A program made the translations under genes and the position numbers. Positions 22,194 through 30,406 of a DNA stretch of 31,520 bases are shown piece by piece (position 1 is the stretch's first letter; every line of letters starts with the position of its first letter). Below the pieces are notes generated by a model. That model was not told the origin of the DNA and did not search any database. It saw nothing but the letters and a program-made list of their open reading frames with translations. The DNA is from JAVJUS01 sp040220455 (GTDB lineage Bacteria; Pseudomonadota; Alphaproteobacteria; DSM-16000; Inquilinaceae). The stretch covers positions 1-31,520 of the forward strand of contig JAVJUS010000051.1 of the NCBI GenBank assembly GCA_040220455.1. The letters are read 5' to 3'.

Positions 22194-23387
22194 ATGCCCG
22201 AGACCGTCGAGAGGCCGGCCGATCCCGTCGCGCTCGCGCGCGCCCTGATCCGGTGCCCGAGCGTGACGCCCGCGGACGCCGGCGCGCTCGACGTCGCCGA
22301 GACGGCGCTGCGCGACCTGGGCTTTTCCTGCCATCGCCTGGTCTTCGAGGCGGAGGGCACGGCGCCGGTCGACAATCTCTGGGCCCGGTGGGGCACGGGC
22401 CGGCCGCTGTTCTGCTTTGCGGGCCACACCGACGTCGTGCCGCCGGGCGACGTCGAGGCCTGGACGCGCGATCCCTTCGGCGCGGAGCTCGCCGACGGCG
22501 TGCTGCACGGCCGCGGGGCGAGCGACATGAAGGGCGCGATCGCCGCGATGATCGCCGCCGCCGGCCGCTTCCTCGACGCGCAGGGAGACCGCTTCGGCGG
22601 TTCGATCGGGCTGTTGATCACCGGCGACGAGGAGGGGCCCTCGGTCAACGGCACGCGCCCGGTGCTGGAATGGCTGGCCGAGCGCGGCGAGCTGCCCGAC
22701 GCCTGCCTGGTGGGCGAGCCGACGAACCCCCGCGCGCTCGGCGACGAGGTCAAGATCGGCCGGCGCGGCAGCCTGACGGCGCGGCTCACCGTAACGGGCG
22801 TTCAGGGCCACACCGCCTATCCGCATCTGTCCGACAACCCGGTCAACCGGCTGGTCGCGATGCTCGCCGCCCTGCTGGCCGAGCCGCTCGACGCCGGCAC
22901 CGAGCATTTCGATCCCTCGACGCTCGAGGTGACGACGATCGACGTGGGCAACCCGGCGACCAATGTCATCCCGGCCCGCGCGACCGCCGGCCTCAACATC
23001 CGCTTCAACGACCGGCACACCGGCGCGGACCTGGAACGCTGGATGAAGCAGCGGCTCGACGCGGTGGGCGGGGCCTACGCGCTCGAGGTCCGGATCAGCG
23101 GCGAGGCCTTCCTGACCCCGCCCGGGCCGCTGGTCGACACCGTGGCCGGGGCGGTGGAGGCCGTCTGCGGGCGGCGGCCGGCGCTGACCACTGGCGGCGG
23201 CACGTCGGATGCGCGCTTCGTCAAGGACTACTGCCCGGTGGTGGAGTTCGGCCTGGTCAACGCCACGATCCACAAGGTCGACGAACAGGCCTCGACCGCC
23301 GATATCGAGACGTTGACGCGGGTCTATGCCGGCGTCCTCGACCGCTTCTTCGCCGGGGAGCCGCGCGGTGCTGCCGAGCTTCGATGA
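22194..23387 (+). CDS. dapE: succinyl-diaminopimelate desuccinylase
   Basis: 397 residues from the ATG at 22194. The M20 peptidase metal ligands are visible: His78 in FAGHTDVVPPG, Asp111 in HGRGASDMKG, and the Glu pair in ITGDEEGPSVNGT (146-147). VGEPT is followed by the dimerisation domain with GVQGHTAYPHLSDNP, and the C-terminal metal-site histidine is in NATIHKVDE. It removes succinate from N-succinyl-LL-2,6-diaminopimelate using two zinc ions, giving LL-diaminopimelate for peptidoglycan and lysine. It lies with dapD in the same direction and its 3' end overlaps the next gene by 20 bases, so the three are likely co-transcribed. Confidence 0.96.
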   Translation: MPETVERPADPVALARALIRCPSVTPADAGALDVAETALRDLGFSCHRLVFEAEGTAPVDNLWARWGTGRPLFCFAGHTDVVPPGDVEAWTRDPFGAELADGVLHGRGASDMKGAIAAMIAAAGRFLDAQGDRFGGSIGLLITGDEEGPSVNGTRPVLEWLAERGELPDACLVGEPTNPRALGDEVKIGRRGSLTARLTVTGVQGHTAYPHLSDNPVNRLVAMLAALLAEPLDAGTEHFDPSTLEVTTIDVGNPATNVIPARATAGLNIRFNDRHTGADLERWMKQRLDAVGGAYALEVRISGEAFLTPPGPLVDTVAGAVEAVCGRRPALTTGGGTSDARFVKDYCPVVEFGLVNATIHKVDEQASTADIETLTRVYAGVLDRFFAGEPRGAAELR

Positions 23388-23955
23388 GATCACGCGCGCG
23401 CTGTTCGGCGCGCTCCTCCTGGCGCGCGGCGACAAGCGTGGGCTGGACTTCTTCGAGCGCACGCCCGAGGGCGCGCTGCGCAGCTTCTATGCCGCCGTCA
23501 TCATGCTGCCGATCTACGCGGTGGTGGAGGCGATCCAGCTCGCCGGGCAGGACTTCACCGCCGGTGGCCCGCGGCTGATCACCGTCGAGCTGCTGACCTA
23601 CGTGATCGGCTGGACCGCGTTTCCCGTCGCCATGATCCCGCTGGCCAAGCTGATCGACCGGCCCGAGCGGTATTTCGACTTCCTGCCGGTCTACAACTGG
23701 GTCTCGCTGGTGCAGATGGGGATCTTCTTCCCCGTCCTGCTGCTGACCATGAGCGGCGTGCTGCCGGAGGGGATCGCCGGCGGGCTCGGCTGGATCGTGA
23801 CCGTAGCCCTGATCCTCTACACCTGGATCGCGCTGAAGTCGGCGCTCGACATCGGCGGCGGCACGGCGGCCGGCCTCGTCGTCGTCGATCTGGTGCTGGG
23901 GCTCATGCTGTCCGGCGCGACGGACGCCATGCTCGGCGTCTCCCGGATTGGCTGA
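23368..23955 (+). CDS. five-helix inner-membrane protein of unknown function
   Basis: 195 residues from a GTG at 23368, with GGGGAG just upstream (23355-23360); an upstream ATG at 23326 would lie deep inside dapE. Five hydrophobic segments are seen at about 39-60, 70-96, 108-132, 136-160 and 166-190, with short loops. The segment LITVELLTYVIGWTAFPVAMIPLAKLIDRPERYFDFLPVYNW, spanning helix 2 to helix 3, contains a conserved-looking Asp-Arg-Pro turn. I do not recognise a characterised family; YIP1-like proteins are a distant possibility. It overlaps the end of dapE by 20 bases, so expression is tied to the dap genes, and a terminator follows. Confidence 0.78.
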   Translation: MLPSFDEITRALFGALLLARGDKRGLDFFERTPEGALRSFYAAVIMLPIYAVVEAIQLAGQDFTAGGPRLITVELLTYVIGWTAFPVAMIPLAKLIDRPERYFDFLPVYNWVSLVQMGIFFPVLLLTMSGVLPEGIAGGLGWIVTVALILYTWIALKSALDIGGGTAAGLVVVDLVLGLMLSGATDAMLGVSRIG

Positions 23956-23992
23956 CGGGGCGAGGGCCGGCGGCGCGAGGCCCGGGGCCCGA

Positions 23993-24038
23993 AAGACGTC
24001 GGGCCCGTCCGCGTCGGCGGTCCGGGCCCGTCTTGTTT
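23993..24038 (+). terminator. terminator of the dapD-dapE-membrane protein operon
   Basis: AAGAC (23993-23997) and GGGCCCG (24001-24007) pair with CGGGCCC (24023-24029) and GTCTT (24030-24034), leaving a three-base bulge and a 15-base loop. TGTTT follows. Confidence 0.65.
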
Positions 24039-24084
24039 CGGCTGGGTGATCCCGGCCTGACGGCCGGATCGCCCGATCCCGCGC

Positions 24085-24330
24085 TCACGCCGCGCCGACC
24101 GCGCGGTCGGCGTTGGCCGGCCGGTGCAGCGCCGCGTGGGGATTGACGGCGTGGATCGACTCCGGCCCCTGCAGGACGACGCTCTCGATCAGGGCCCGGG
24201 TGAGGCCGATATCCTCGAGCTGGCGGTCCGACAGGTTCATGAGCTCTTCGTAGGTGACCTGCTGGTCGCGGTTCAGGCCGCTGAAGCCGAACAGGCGGAG
24301 CAGGCCGGTCTTGATCGTGGTCATGGTCAT
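24085..24330 (-). CDS. DUF1127 small protein, copy 1
   Basis: 81 residues from the ATG at 24330 (GAGGGAC upstream); a second ATG six bases in is possible. The DUF1127 core is YEELMNLSDRQLEDIGLTRALIESVV at about residues 28-53, where the conserved LxxLxDxxLxDIGLTR pattern is complete. DUF1127 proteins are short, basic or neutral alphaproteobacterial proteins; some bind RNA or affect phosphate, carbon storage and RNA turnover, but this one is uncharacterised. The C-terminal tail of about 25 residues is Ala/His-rich and not part of the domain. A paralogue lies 276 bases upstream on the same strand. Confidence 0.85.
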   Translation of the reverse strand: MTMTTIKTGLLRLFGFSGLNRDQQVTYEELMNLSDRQLEDIGLTRALIESVVLQGPESIHAVNPHAALHRPANADRAVGAA

Positions 24331-24606
24331 TGTTCGTGTCCCTCGACATCGACGTCTCGAAGACGACCGCGGCGGGCTTTCAGGCCCTTCGGTCGCGATC
24401 GGATGGGCGCCATCCGTCCTCGGGTTCGCCTCCGGGCCCGGCCGTTTCATCGGCCGCGGTCGATCAAGAGTTGGGCGCGTGGGGCTGCCGCGGTCAGAGT
24501 CGGTTTTGCAGTGCAGCAACGCACCGGGCGCATGGCTCCTGGCCGGCCGGTTGCGGCCCAGCCGGTCGCGAAACCGTCATGGCGCCCCGGCCGGGACGGA
24601 GTGGTG

Positions 24607-24822
24607 TCACGCGGCCGCGCCGTGGACCACGCCGTCGAGGCCCGGGCGGCCCTCGGTGGCGAGGTGGCGGGCGGTCTCGCGCGTAAGGCCGATATCCTCG
24701 AGCTGACGGTCGTCGAGGTTCATCAGCTCGAGCAGGGTGACGTCGCGCGCTTCGAGTCGAGGATCGCGGCCGAGGAAGGCGGCGATGGCGGGCAGCGTGC
24801 GGGCGAGCGTGGAGCGGATCAT
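24607..24822 (-). CDS. DUF1127 small protein, copy 2
   Basis: 71 residues from the ATG at 24822, preceded by a good CGGAGG (24829-24834). The core LLELMNLDDRQLEDIGLTRETARHLA matches copy 1 almost word for word (LMNLxDRQLEDIGLTR), while the N-terminal helix MIRSTLARTLPAIAAFLGRD and the tail differ. The two copies therefore probably arose by an old duplication. The 276 bases between the genes hold no other gene that I can support. Function unknown. Confidence 0.85.
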   Translation of the reverse strand: MIRSTLARTLPAIAAFLGRDPRLEARDVTLLELMNLDDRQLEDIGLTRETARHLATEGRPGLDGVVHGAAA

Positions 24823-25089
24823 GGCATGCCTCCGATGGCATGAGAGGGAAGGGCCGGCGGTCGATCGGGATCCGGGTCCGCCAGGCGGGCCGGGGCCTCT
24901 CGCCACCGTCGCCGGGCAACCGCCCGGCTGGGGCGGACGGCCGCTCGCGACCGCCATCCGCCTTGCCATTCAATCTAAGAGGCGATCCGCGCGGTGAGCA
25001 GTGGAATGTTGCGCCGCAGCACTGCGCGTGATGCATAGCTGCGGGCATGCCACCCGTGCCGGGCGCATGGGGCGTGGGCGGTGACAGAT

Positions 25090-25165
25090 GTAGGTCGGGT
25101 GAACGAAGAGAACCCGACAGCCGCCCGTGCCGTCGCGCACGGCCTGTCGGCCGTGGGCGACCTAC
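25090..25165. repeat. REP-like intergenic palindromic repeat
   Basis: Terminal arms GTAGGTCG (25090-25097) and CGACCTAC (25158-25165) enclose two inner hairpins: GTCGGGT/ACCCGAC (25094-25100/25112-25118) and CCGTGC/GCACGG (25125-25130/25137-25142). The phrase GTAGGTCGGGTGAACGAAG resembles a widespread bacterial intergenic repeat that I recall as GTAGGTCGGGTTAGCGAAG. It ends just before the PhoH stop codon. The rest of the gap 24823-25169 shows no gene. Confidence 0.65.
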
Positions 25166-25169
25166 GGGG

Positions 25170-25898
25170 TCACAGCACCGACAGCATGCTCGCGACGAGA
25201 GGGTGACGGACAATGTCCAGGTCGCCCAGGCGCACCACCGCCACGTCGTCGAGCGCGCCCAGCCGGTCGCCGATCGGCCCCAGCCCGGAGAGTCCGGGCA
25301 GCAGGTCGCTCTGGTCCGGGTCGCCGGTCAGCACCATGGTCGAGTGCCAGCCGAGCCGGGTGAGCAGCATCTTGAGTTGGCCGTAGGTGCAGTTCTGGGC
25401 CTCGTCGATCACCACGAAGGCGTTGTTGAGCGTGCGCCCGCGCATGAACGCGACCGGCGCGATCTCGATCGTGCCGTCCGCGACCATGGCCTTGAGCCGC
25501 TTGGCCCCCAGCCGATCGGCCAGCGCGTCGTAGAGCGGACGGAGATAGGGGGCGAGCTTTTCCTCCAGGTCGCCGGGCAGGAAGCCCAGGCTCTCCCCCG
25601 CCTCGACGGCCGGGCGCGAGAGCACGATGCGCCCGACCGCGCCGGCCTCCAGCGCCTCCACCGCCCGGGCGATGGCGAGATAGGTCTTGCCCGTGCCGGC
25701 CGGGCCGAGCGCCAGGACCAGGTTATGGGCGTCGATCGCGTCGAGCAGCGCCTGCTGGTTCTCGCTCATCGGCCGGACGCGCCGGACATACTTGCGGTCG
25801 CGGCGCGCCTCCTCGGTGTCGAGCGGGTCCCAGCCGGTCGCCGGGAACAGGGTCTCGATCTTGCGGTCTGACGCGTGACGCGCGGATCGTTTCGCCAT
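25170..25898 (-). CDS. PhoH-family ATPase
   Basis: 242 residues from the ATG at 25898, with AGGAGAT upstream (25904-25910); the frame runs further upstream but through a GC hairpin. Walker A is GPAGTGKT (65-72), VVIDEAQN (162-169) is Walker B, and LTGDPDQSDL is the sensor-like block shared with SF1 helicases. LSRPAVEAGESLGFLPGDLEEKL and PYLRPLYDAL are the PhoH signatures. It lacks the N-terminal KH-like extension and the ybeY/lnt neighbours of the main PhoH, so it is probably the second, shorter paralogue (PhoL-like). The family binds ATP and is linked to RNA metabolism or phosphate stress; the role here is not known. Confidence 0.9.
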   Translation of the reverse strand: MAKRSARHASDRKIETLFPATGWDPLDTEEARRDRKYVRRVRPMSENQQALLDAIDAHNLVLALGPAGTGKTYLAIARAVEALEAGAVGRIVLSRPAVEAGESLGFLPGDLEEKLAPYLRPLYDALADRLGAKRLKAMVADGTIEIAPVAFMRGRTLNNAFVVIDEAQNCTYGQLKMLLTRLGWHSTMVLTGDPDQSDLLPGLSGLGPIGDRLGALDDVAVVRLGDLDIVRHPLVASMLSVL

Positions 25899-25931
25899 GG
25901 ACGATCTCCTGGTGGACGGGCGCGAAACGGA

Positions 25932-25962
25932 AAGGCGCCCCCGCGGAGGGCGGAGGCGCCTT
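25932..25962 (-). promoter_or_regulatory. stem-loop in the phoH leader
   Basis: AAGGCGCC (25932-25939) and GGCGCCTT (25955-25962) form a perfect 8-base stem with a 15-base loop, 34 bases upstream of the PhoH-family start. On the plus strand it is followed by GAAAAAAG. In the phoH transcript it would be a 5' leader hairpin, although it could equally end a transcript. The remaining gene-free stretch, 25963-26255, shows nothing that I can name. Confidence 0.45.
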
Positions 25963-26255
25963 GAAAAAAGCCGGGTCGGTGAACGGGATCGGGGCGGCGT
26001 GGCGGGCCGGGGAGGAGGCGCCTCGCCGGCGGCGGGCGGTCGAGCCCCGCGGCGGCGGCCGGTCGAGTGGAACCGGAGCCATGGTCGGCGCCGTCGCTCC
26101 CTCAAGGAGGATCCGGACCGGCTCGCGATCCGGCGAATCACCATGGCAACAGCCTACCGCGCGTCCGGGTCTCCTGTCCCGGCCGACGGTCGATCGTCAT
26201 CAAAGGATCATGCGGGATTGTCGCGATCGCCGCCGCGCGCTCCGGCCCGGGGCGC

Positions 26256-26768
26256 TCACAGCCACCGCCGCGTGCGCCCCCGGAAGCGGTGGTAGGCCAC
26301 GCCGAAGCGGGCCTCCAGGTAGCGCTCCTCGCGCCGGATCACGCCGTAGTGCATCACGACCAGGACCGGGGCCAGCAGCGCCAGCGTGACCGGCGCGTCG
26401 GCCGCCAGCGCGATCGCGGCGTAGAGCGCGGTCAGCCCGAGATAGATGGGATTGCGCGACCAGCGATAGGCCCCCCCGACCACCAGGGCCGAGGTCGGCC
26501 GGTTGGTCGGGATCGGGGTGCCGACCCGACGGAACCGCAACGCCGCCGCGCCGCCCAGCGCGAGGCCGGCGAGACCCAGCGCGATGGCGGGCCCGAAGCG
26601 CCAGGGGCCGAGGCCGATATGCAGGGGCGTGAGCGCGTCGATCAGCAGCCCGGCGATCAGCGCCCCGCCATAGAGCACCGGCGGGTGCAGGACGACGCCG
26701 GCGGTCCGGGTGTCGCCGGGATCTCCGGTCGTCGAACCGGAGGCATCGGGCGCGGGCTGGGCCGGCAT
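26256..26768 (-). CDS. isoprenylcysteine carboxyl methyltransferase (ICMT/PEMT)-family membrane protein
   Basis: 170 residues. Four hydrophobic segments are visible (about 31-47, 57-78, 103-121 and 125-143). The ICMT/phospholipid methyltransferase blocks are GGAYRWSRNPIYLGL, where Arg-Asn-Pro-x-Tyr is the hallmark, and a C-terminal EERYLEARFGVAYHRFRGRTRRWL, which carries the EExxL and YxxxxxRxRRW pattern. These small bacterial proteins bind SAM in the membrane; their substrates are mostly unknown, since bacteria lack the prenylated CaaX proteins of eukaryotes. The N-terminal 25 residues are polar. The gene has no obvious partner; phoH lies downstream and gap upstream on the same strand, each with a sizeable gap. 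Confidence 0.86.
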   Translation of the reverse strand: MPAQPAPDASGSTTGDPGDTRTAGVVLHPPVLYGGALIAGLLIDALTPLHIGLGPWRFGPAIALGLAGLALGGAAALRFRRVGTPIPTNRPTSALVVGGAYRWSRNPIYLGLTALYAAIALAADAPVTLALLAPVLVVMHYGVIRREERYLEARFGVAYHRFRGRTRRWL

Positions 26769-26812
26769 GGCGGGTCTCCACGCGATCGGAGTCCCGCAGT
26801 CAAGCCGACGGC

Positions 26813-26857
26813 GCGCCGCCCGTCAAATCCGCGTGAACACGGATGGGCGGGCGGCGC
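26813..26857 (-). terminator. compound stem-loop after gap
   Basis: GCGCCGCCCG (26813-26822) and CGGGCGGCGC (26848-26857) form a perfect 10-base outer stem. ATCCG (26827-26831) and CGGAT (26840-26844) form an inner stem with an 8-base loop. It lies 37 bases after the gap stop and could end the tkt-gap transcript, although a T-tract is missing. Confidence 0.55.
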
Positions 26858-26893
26858 TCCGGAATCGGGAGTGTCGGGGCGGCAGACGGGCCG

Positions 26894-27904
26894 TCAGCCG
26901 ACCTTCGCCATGGCAACGGCCGTGTCCGACATCCGGCACGAGAAGCCCCACTCGTTGTCGTACCAGGACATGACGCGCACGAAGGTGCCGTCGATGACCT
27001 TGGTCCCCTCGACCGCGAAGACCGAGGAGTGGCTGTCGTGGTTGAAGTCGGAGGACACCAGCGGCTCGTCGTACCAGCCGAGGATGCCCTTGAGGCGGTT
27101 GGAATCGGCCGCCTTCTTGATGGCGGCGTTGATCTCCTCCGCGTCGGTGGCGCGCTTTGCCGTGAACTTGAAGTCGACCAGGCTGACATTCGGCGTCGGC
27201 ACGCGCATGGCCACGCCGTCGAGCTTGCCGGCGAGCTCGGGCAGCACCTTGCCGACCGCCTTGGCCGCGCCGGTCGAGGTCGGGATGATGTTGTCGGCCG
27301 CGGCGCGGGCGCGATGCAGGTCCTTGTGCATCGTGTCGACCGTGCGCTGGTCGCCGGTGTAGCTGTGGATCGTGGTCATGAACCCGGTCTCGATCCCGAT
27401 CGCCTCGTGGATCGCCCAGGCCACCGGTGCCAGGCAGTTGGTCGTGCACGAGGCGTTGGAGACGATCTTGTGCTCCGGCGTCAGCTTGTCGTGGTTGACG
27501 CCGTAGACGACCGTGATGTCCTCGTCCGTCGCGGGGGCAGAGATCAGCACCTTCTTGGCGCCGGCGGTCAGGTGCTTGGCCGCCGCGTCGCGCTTGGTGA
27601 ACACGCCCGAGCATTCGAGCGCGACTTCCACGCCCAGGTCGCCCCAGGGCAGCTTGGTGGGGTCGGACTCCTGGAAGACCTTGAACTCGTGGCCGTTGAC
27701 GACCATCGCGCCGTCGCGGGCCTCGACCGTGCCGGGGAACCGGCCGTGCACGGTGTCGTACTTGAGCAGGTGGGCATTGGTCTTGACGTCGGCGAGGTCG
27801 TTGATCGCCACGACCTCGATGTCCTTGCGGCCACTCTCGTAGATGGCGCGCAGGACCAGGCGCCCGATGCGCCCGAACCCGTTGATGGCGACTTTCACAG
27901 CCAT
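26894..27904 (-). CDS. gap: glyceraldehyde-3-phosphate dehydrogenase, type I
   Basis: 336 residues starting MAVKVAINGFGRIGRLVLRA, the NAD-binding Rossmann start. The catalytic cysteine is Cys153 in SNASCTTNCLAP and the assisting histidine is His180 in TTIHSYTGDQ. Further hallmarks are LHRARAAADNIIPTSTGAAKAV, MRVPTPNVSLVDF and SWYDNEWGFSCRM. INDLAD after the second strand carries the Asp that favours NAD+. It oxidises glyceraldehyde-3-phosphate to 1,3-bisphosphoglycerate. GGAGAAG lies before the ATG. The gene follows tkt by 75 bases on the same strand, the common alphaproteobacterial order, but pgk is not next to it here. Confidence 0.97.
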   Translation of the reverse strand: MAVKVAINGFGRIGRLVLRAIYESGRKDIEVVAINDLADVKTNAHLLKYDTVHGRFPGTVEARDGAMVVNGHEFKVFQESDPTKLPWGDLGVEVALECSGVFTKRDAAAKHLTAGAKKVLISAPATDEDITVVYGVNHDKLTPEHKIVSNASCTTNCLAPVAWAIHEAIGIETGFMTTIHSYTGDQRTVDTMHKDLHRARAAADNIIPTSTGAAKAVGKVLPELAGKLDGVAMRVPTPNVSLVDFKFTAKRATDAEEINAAIKKAADSNRLKGILGWYDEPLVSSDFNHDSHSSVFAVEGTKVIDGTFVRVMSWYDNEWGFSCRMSDTAVAMAKVG

Positions 27905-27979
27905 GGGGACTTCTCCAGCGTTTTTCGTCGGTCCCGACGAGCGGAGCGAACGATAGACGTCCCGCCGCTCGCGGGGGAA

Positions 27980-29986
27980 TTACAATCGCGTGCGCGCCGC
28001 GTGGGCGACCGCGTCGGCCGTGATGCCGAAGTGCTCGTAGAGCTTGGCGTAGGGCCCGGACTCGCCGAACCCGGTCATCCCCACGAAGCCGCCCTCGGGC
28101 CCGATCCAGCGGTCCCAGCCGTGGCGCACCGCGGCCTCCACGGCCACGCGGACCGTGCCCGCCGGCAGGACCTCGGCGCGGTAGGCGTCGTCCTGGGCGG
28201 CGAAGAGCTCCCAGCACGGCATGGAGACGACGCGGGTCGGCACCCCCTCGCCCTGCAGGATGTCGCGTGCCGCCACGGCGACTTCCACCTCCGAGCCGGT
28301 GGCGAGCAGCACGGCCTTCGCCGCGCCGCCCTCGGCTTCGCGCAGCACATAGGCGCCGCGCGCCGAACGGTTCTCCGCGATGTCGCCGCCGCGCAGGGTG
28401 GCGAGGCCCTGGCGGGTCAGGGCGATGACCGACGGCCCGTCCGCCCGGTCGAGCGCGACCTGCCAGCATTCCGCCGTCTCGATCGCGTCGCAGGGGCGGA
28501 AGACGGCCAGGTTGGGGATCGCCCGCAGGGCCGAGACGTGCTCGACCGGCTGGTGGGTCGGCCCGTCCTCGCCCAGGCCGATGGAGTCGTGGGTCATGAC
28601 ATGGACGACCCGGATGCGCATCAGCGCCGCCAGCCGGATCGCCGGCCGGCTGTAGTCGCTGAAGGTCAGGAACGTGCCGGCATAGGGAACGATCCCGCCA
28701 TGGGCGGCCATGCCGTTCATGATCGCGGCCATGCCGTGCTCGCGGACGCCGTAGCGGATGTAGCGCCCGCCATAGGCCCCCGGCGCGACGTCGACGTGGT
28801 CCTTGACCCGCGTGTTGTTGGACGGCGTCAGGTCGGCCGATCCGCCGGTCAGCTCGGGGATCGCCGGGACCAGCGCCTCGAGCAGCTTGCCCGACGCCTG
28901 GCGCGTGGCGAGCTTGGGGCGCTCCTGGTCGATGCCCTGCTTGTTGCGGGTGATCACGTCGGCGAGATCGGCCGGCAGGGCGCCGGCGACCGCCGCGTCG
29001 AAGGCGGCGCGGGTCGCGGCGTCGAGCGCGGCGTGGCGCTTGGCCCAGGCCTCCCGCGCGGCTCGGCCGCGCTGCCCGGCCGCCTTCCAGGCCGCACGGA
29101 TCGGCTCCGGCACCTCGAAGGGCGGGTGGGGCCAGCCCAGCGCCTCGCGCGCGGCGGCGATCTCCTCGGCGCCCAGCGGGCTGCCGTGGGCCGAAGCGGT
29201 GCCCTGCTTGTTCGGCGCGCCGAAGCCGATCTTCGTGCGGCAGCGGATCAGGCTCGGCCGGTCGGTGGCGCGCGCCGCCTCGATCGCGGCGGCGACGGCC
29301 TCCGGGTCGTGGCCGTCGACCGCCGAGACATCCCAGCCATAGCCGCGGAAGCGCTGCTCGCTGTCATCGGTGAAGGCGAGCTCGGTGTCGCCGTCGATGG
29401 AAATGTGGTTGTCGTCATAAAGGACGATCAGCCGGGCCAGGCGCAGATGGCCGGCCAGCGAGCAGGCCTCGTGGCTGACCCCTTCCATCAGGTCGCCGTC
29501 CGAGGCGATGACGTAGGTGTAATGATCGACCACGCCGTCGCCGAAGCGCGCGTTCGTCATCCGCTCCGCCAGGGCCATGCCGACCGCGTTGGAGATGCCC
29601 TGGCCGAGCGGGCCGGTCGTCGTCTCGATGCCCAGATCCGGGTCGAACTCCGGATGGCCGGGCGTCAGCGAGCCGATCTGGCGGAAGTTGCGCAGCTCCT
29701 CGATCGTCATGCGCGGATAGCCGGTCAGATGCAGCAGCGAATAGAGCAGCATCGAGCCGTGGCCGGCCGACAGCACGAACCGGTCGCGATCCGGCCAGCG
29801 CGGATCGGCCGGGTCGAAGGCGAGGAAGCGGGTCCACAGGACGGTCGCGACGTCGGCCATGCCCATCGGCATGCCCGGATGGCCCGATTTGGCCTGCTCG
29901 ACCGCGTCCATGGACAGGGCGCGCAGGGCGTTGGCCATGTCCGCGTGGGCGACGGGCGACTGATCCGCGAGGGATGGGGACGGCAT
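27980..29986 (-). CDS. tkt: transketolase
   Basis: 668 residues from the ATG at 29986; the open frame extends far upstream but the family start is MPSPSLADQSPVAHADMANALRALSMDAV. KSGHPGMPMGMADVA is the N-terminal thiamine diphosphate/substrate block, and ASDGDLMEGVSHEACSLAGH followed by LYDDNHISIDG holds the GDG...N metal and diphosphate motif. The catalytic Glu is in YGVREHGMAAIMNG, and HDSIGLGEDGPTHQP contributes active-site histidines. It transfers two-carbon ketol units in the pentose phosphate pathway (and Calvin cycle, if present). It is the first gene of a tkt-gap pair. The 420 bases upstream are shared with the divergent small coiled-coil gene. Confidence 0.97.
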   Translation of the reverse strand: MPSPSLADQSPVAHADMANALRALSMDAVEQAKSGHPGMPMGMADVATVLWTRFLAFDPADPRWPDRDRFVLSAGHGSMLLYSLLHLTGYPRMTIEELRNFRQIGSLTPGHPEFDPDLGIETTTGPLGQGISNAVGMALAERMTNARFGDGVVDHYTYVIASDGDLMEGVSHEACSLAGHLRLARLIVLYDDNHISIDGDTELAFTDDSEQRFRGYGWDVSAVDGHDPEAVAAAIEAARATDRPSLIRCRTKIGFGAPNKQGTASAHGSPLGAEEIAAAREALGWPHPPFEVPEPIRAAWKAAGQRGRAAREAWAKRHAALDAATRAAFDAAVAGALPADLADVITRNKQGIDQERPKLATRQASGKLLEALVPAIPELTGGSADLTPSNNTRVKDHVDVAPGAYGGRYIRYGVREHGMAAIMNGMAAHGGIVPYAGTFLTFSDYSRPAIRLAALMRIRVVHVMTHDSIGLGEDGPTHQPVEHVSALRAIPNLAVFRPCDAIETAECWQVALDRADGPSVIALTRQGLATLRGGDIAENRSARGAYVLREAEGGAAKAVLLATGSEVEVAVAARDILQGEGVPTRVVSMPCWELFAAQDDAYRAEVLPAGTVRVAVEAAVRHGWDRWIGPEGGFVGMTGFGESGPYAKLYEHFGITADAVAHAARTRL

Positions 29987-30314
29987 GGGAGCGATGTTCC
30001 ACGGACAAGCGGGACGGGGGAACAAGCGATATGGCGCGGCGGCGGGCCCGGCGCGGGCCGGCTCGCGATTCCCGGCGGACGGACGGGATTGTCCCTCCGC
30101 GGTGACGCGGCGGCCGCGGCGCGTGGCCCCCGCGTTCCCCCTCGGATACGGCGGAGCCTCGCCGCTGGCGTCGCCAGCCACGGCGCGACGCTCCTCGCGG
30201 CCGCGCGGCGCGACCTTGCCGCCGCGCCGACCGCCCGTCAACCGCTTCGCGACCCCGGAGGCGGCGTATCGGCCCACGGGGCGCGGCCGCCGCGGTGTCC
30301 GGTATTCCGGTATA

Positions 30315-30343
30315 TTGACGCGCCGCGGGGCCGCCCGTAGGTT
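30315..30343 (+). promoter_or_regulatory. candidate promoter for the coiled-coil protein/zapA genes
   Basis: TTGACG (30315-30320) and TAGGTT (30338-30343) are spaced by 17 bases, 64 bases before the ATG at 30407. This is the best promoter-like pair in the otherwise feature-poor, very GC-rich gap 29987-30406, whose left part must also hold the tkt promoter, which I could not locate. Confidence 0.5.
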
Positions 30344-30406
30344 GCGGGATTGCGGTCCGGGCCGCCGCACGGTATGGGCCGCGAGAGAGGGGAGTGCGCG
30401 CGCATC

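Noticed and set aside
25081..25165. CRISPR-like or tRNA-like structure in the phoH downstream gap
   Set aside because: There is no regularly spaced repeat and no cloverleaf; the nested arms fit a REP-like palindrome.
26843..30340. 1165-codon open frame on the plus strand over gap and tkt
   Set aside because: It is the shadow of two unmistakable genes on the other strand, with low-complexity composition.
29987..30406. Additional gene in the 420-base gap upstream of tkt
   Set aside because: Open frames there are Arg/Pro-rich, lack ribosome binding sites and resemble no family; the stretch more likely holds divergent promoters.
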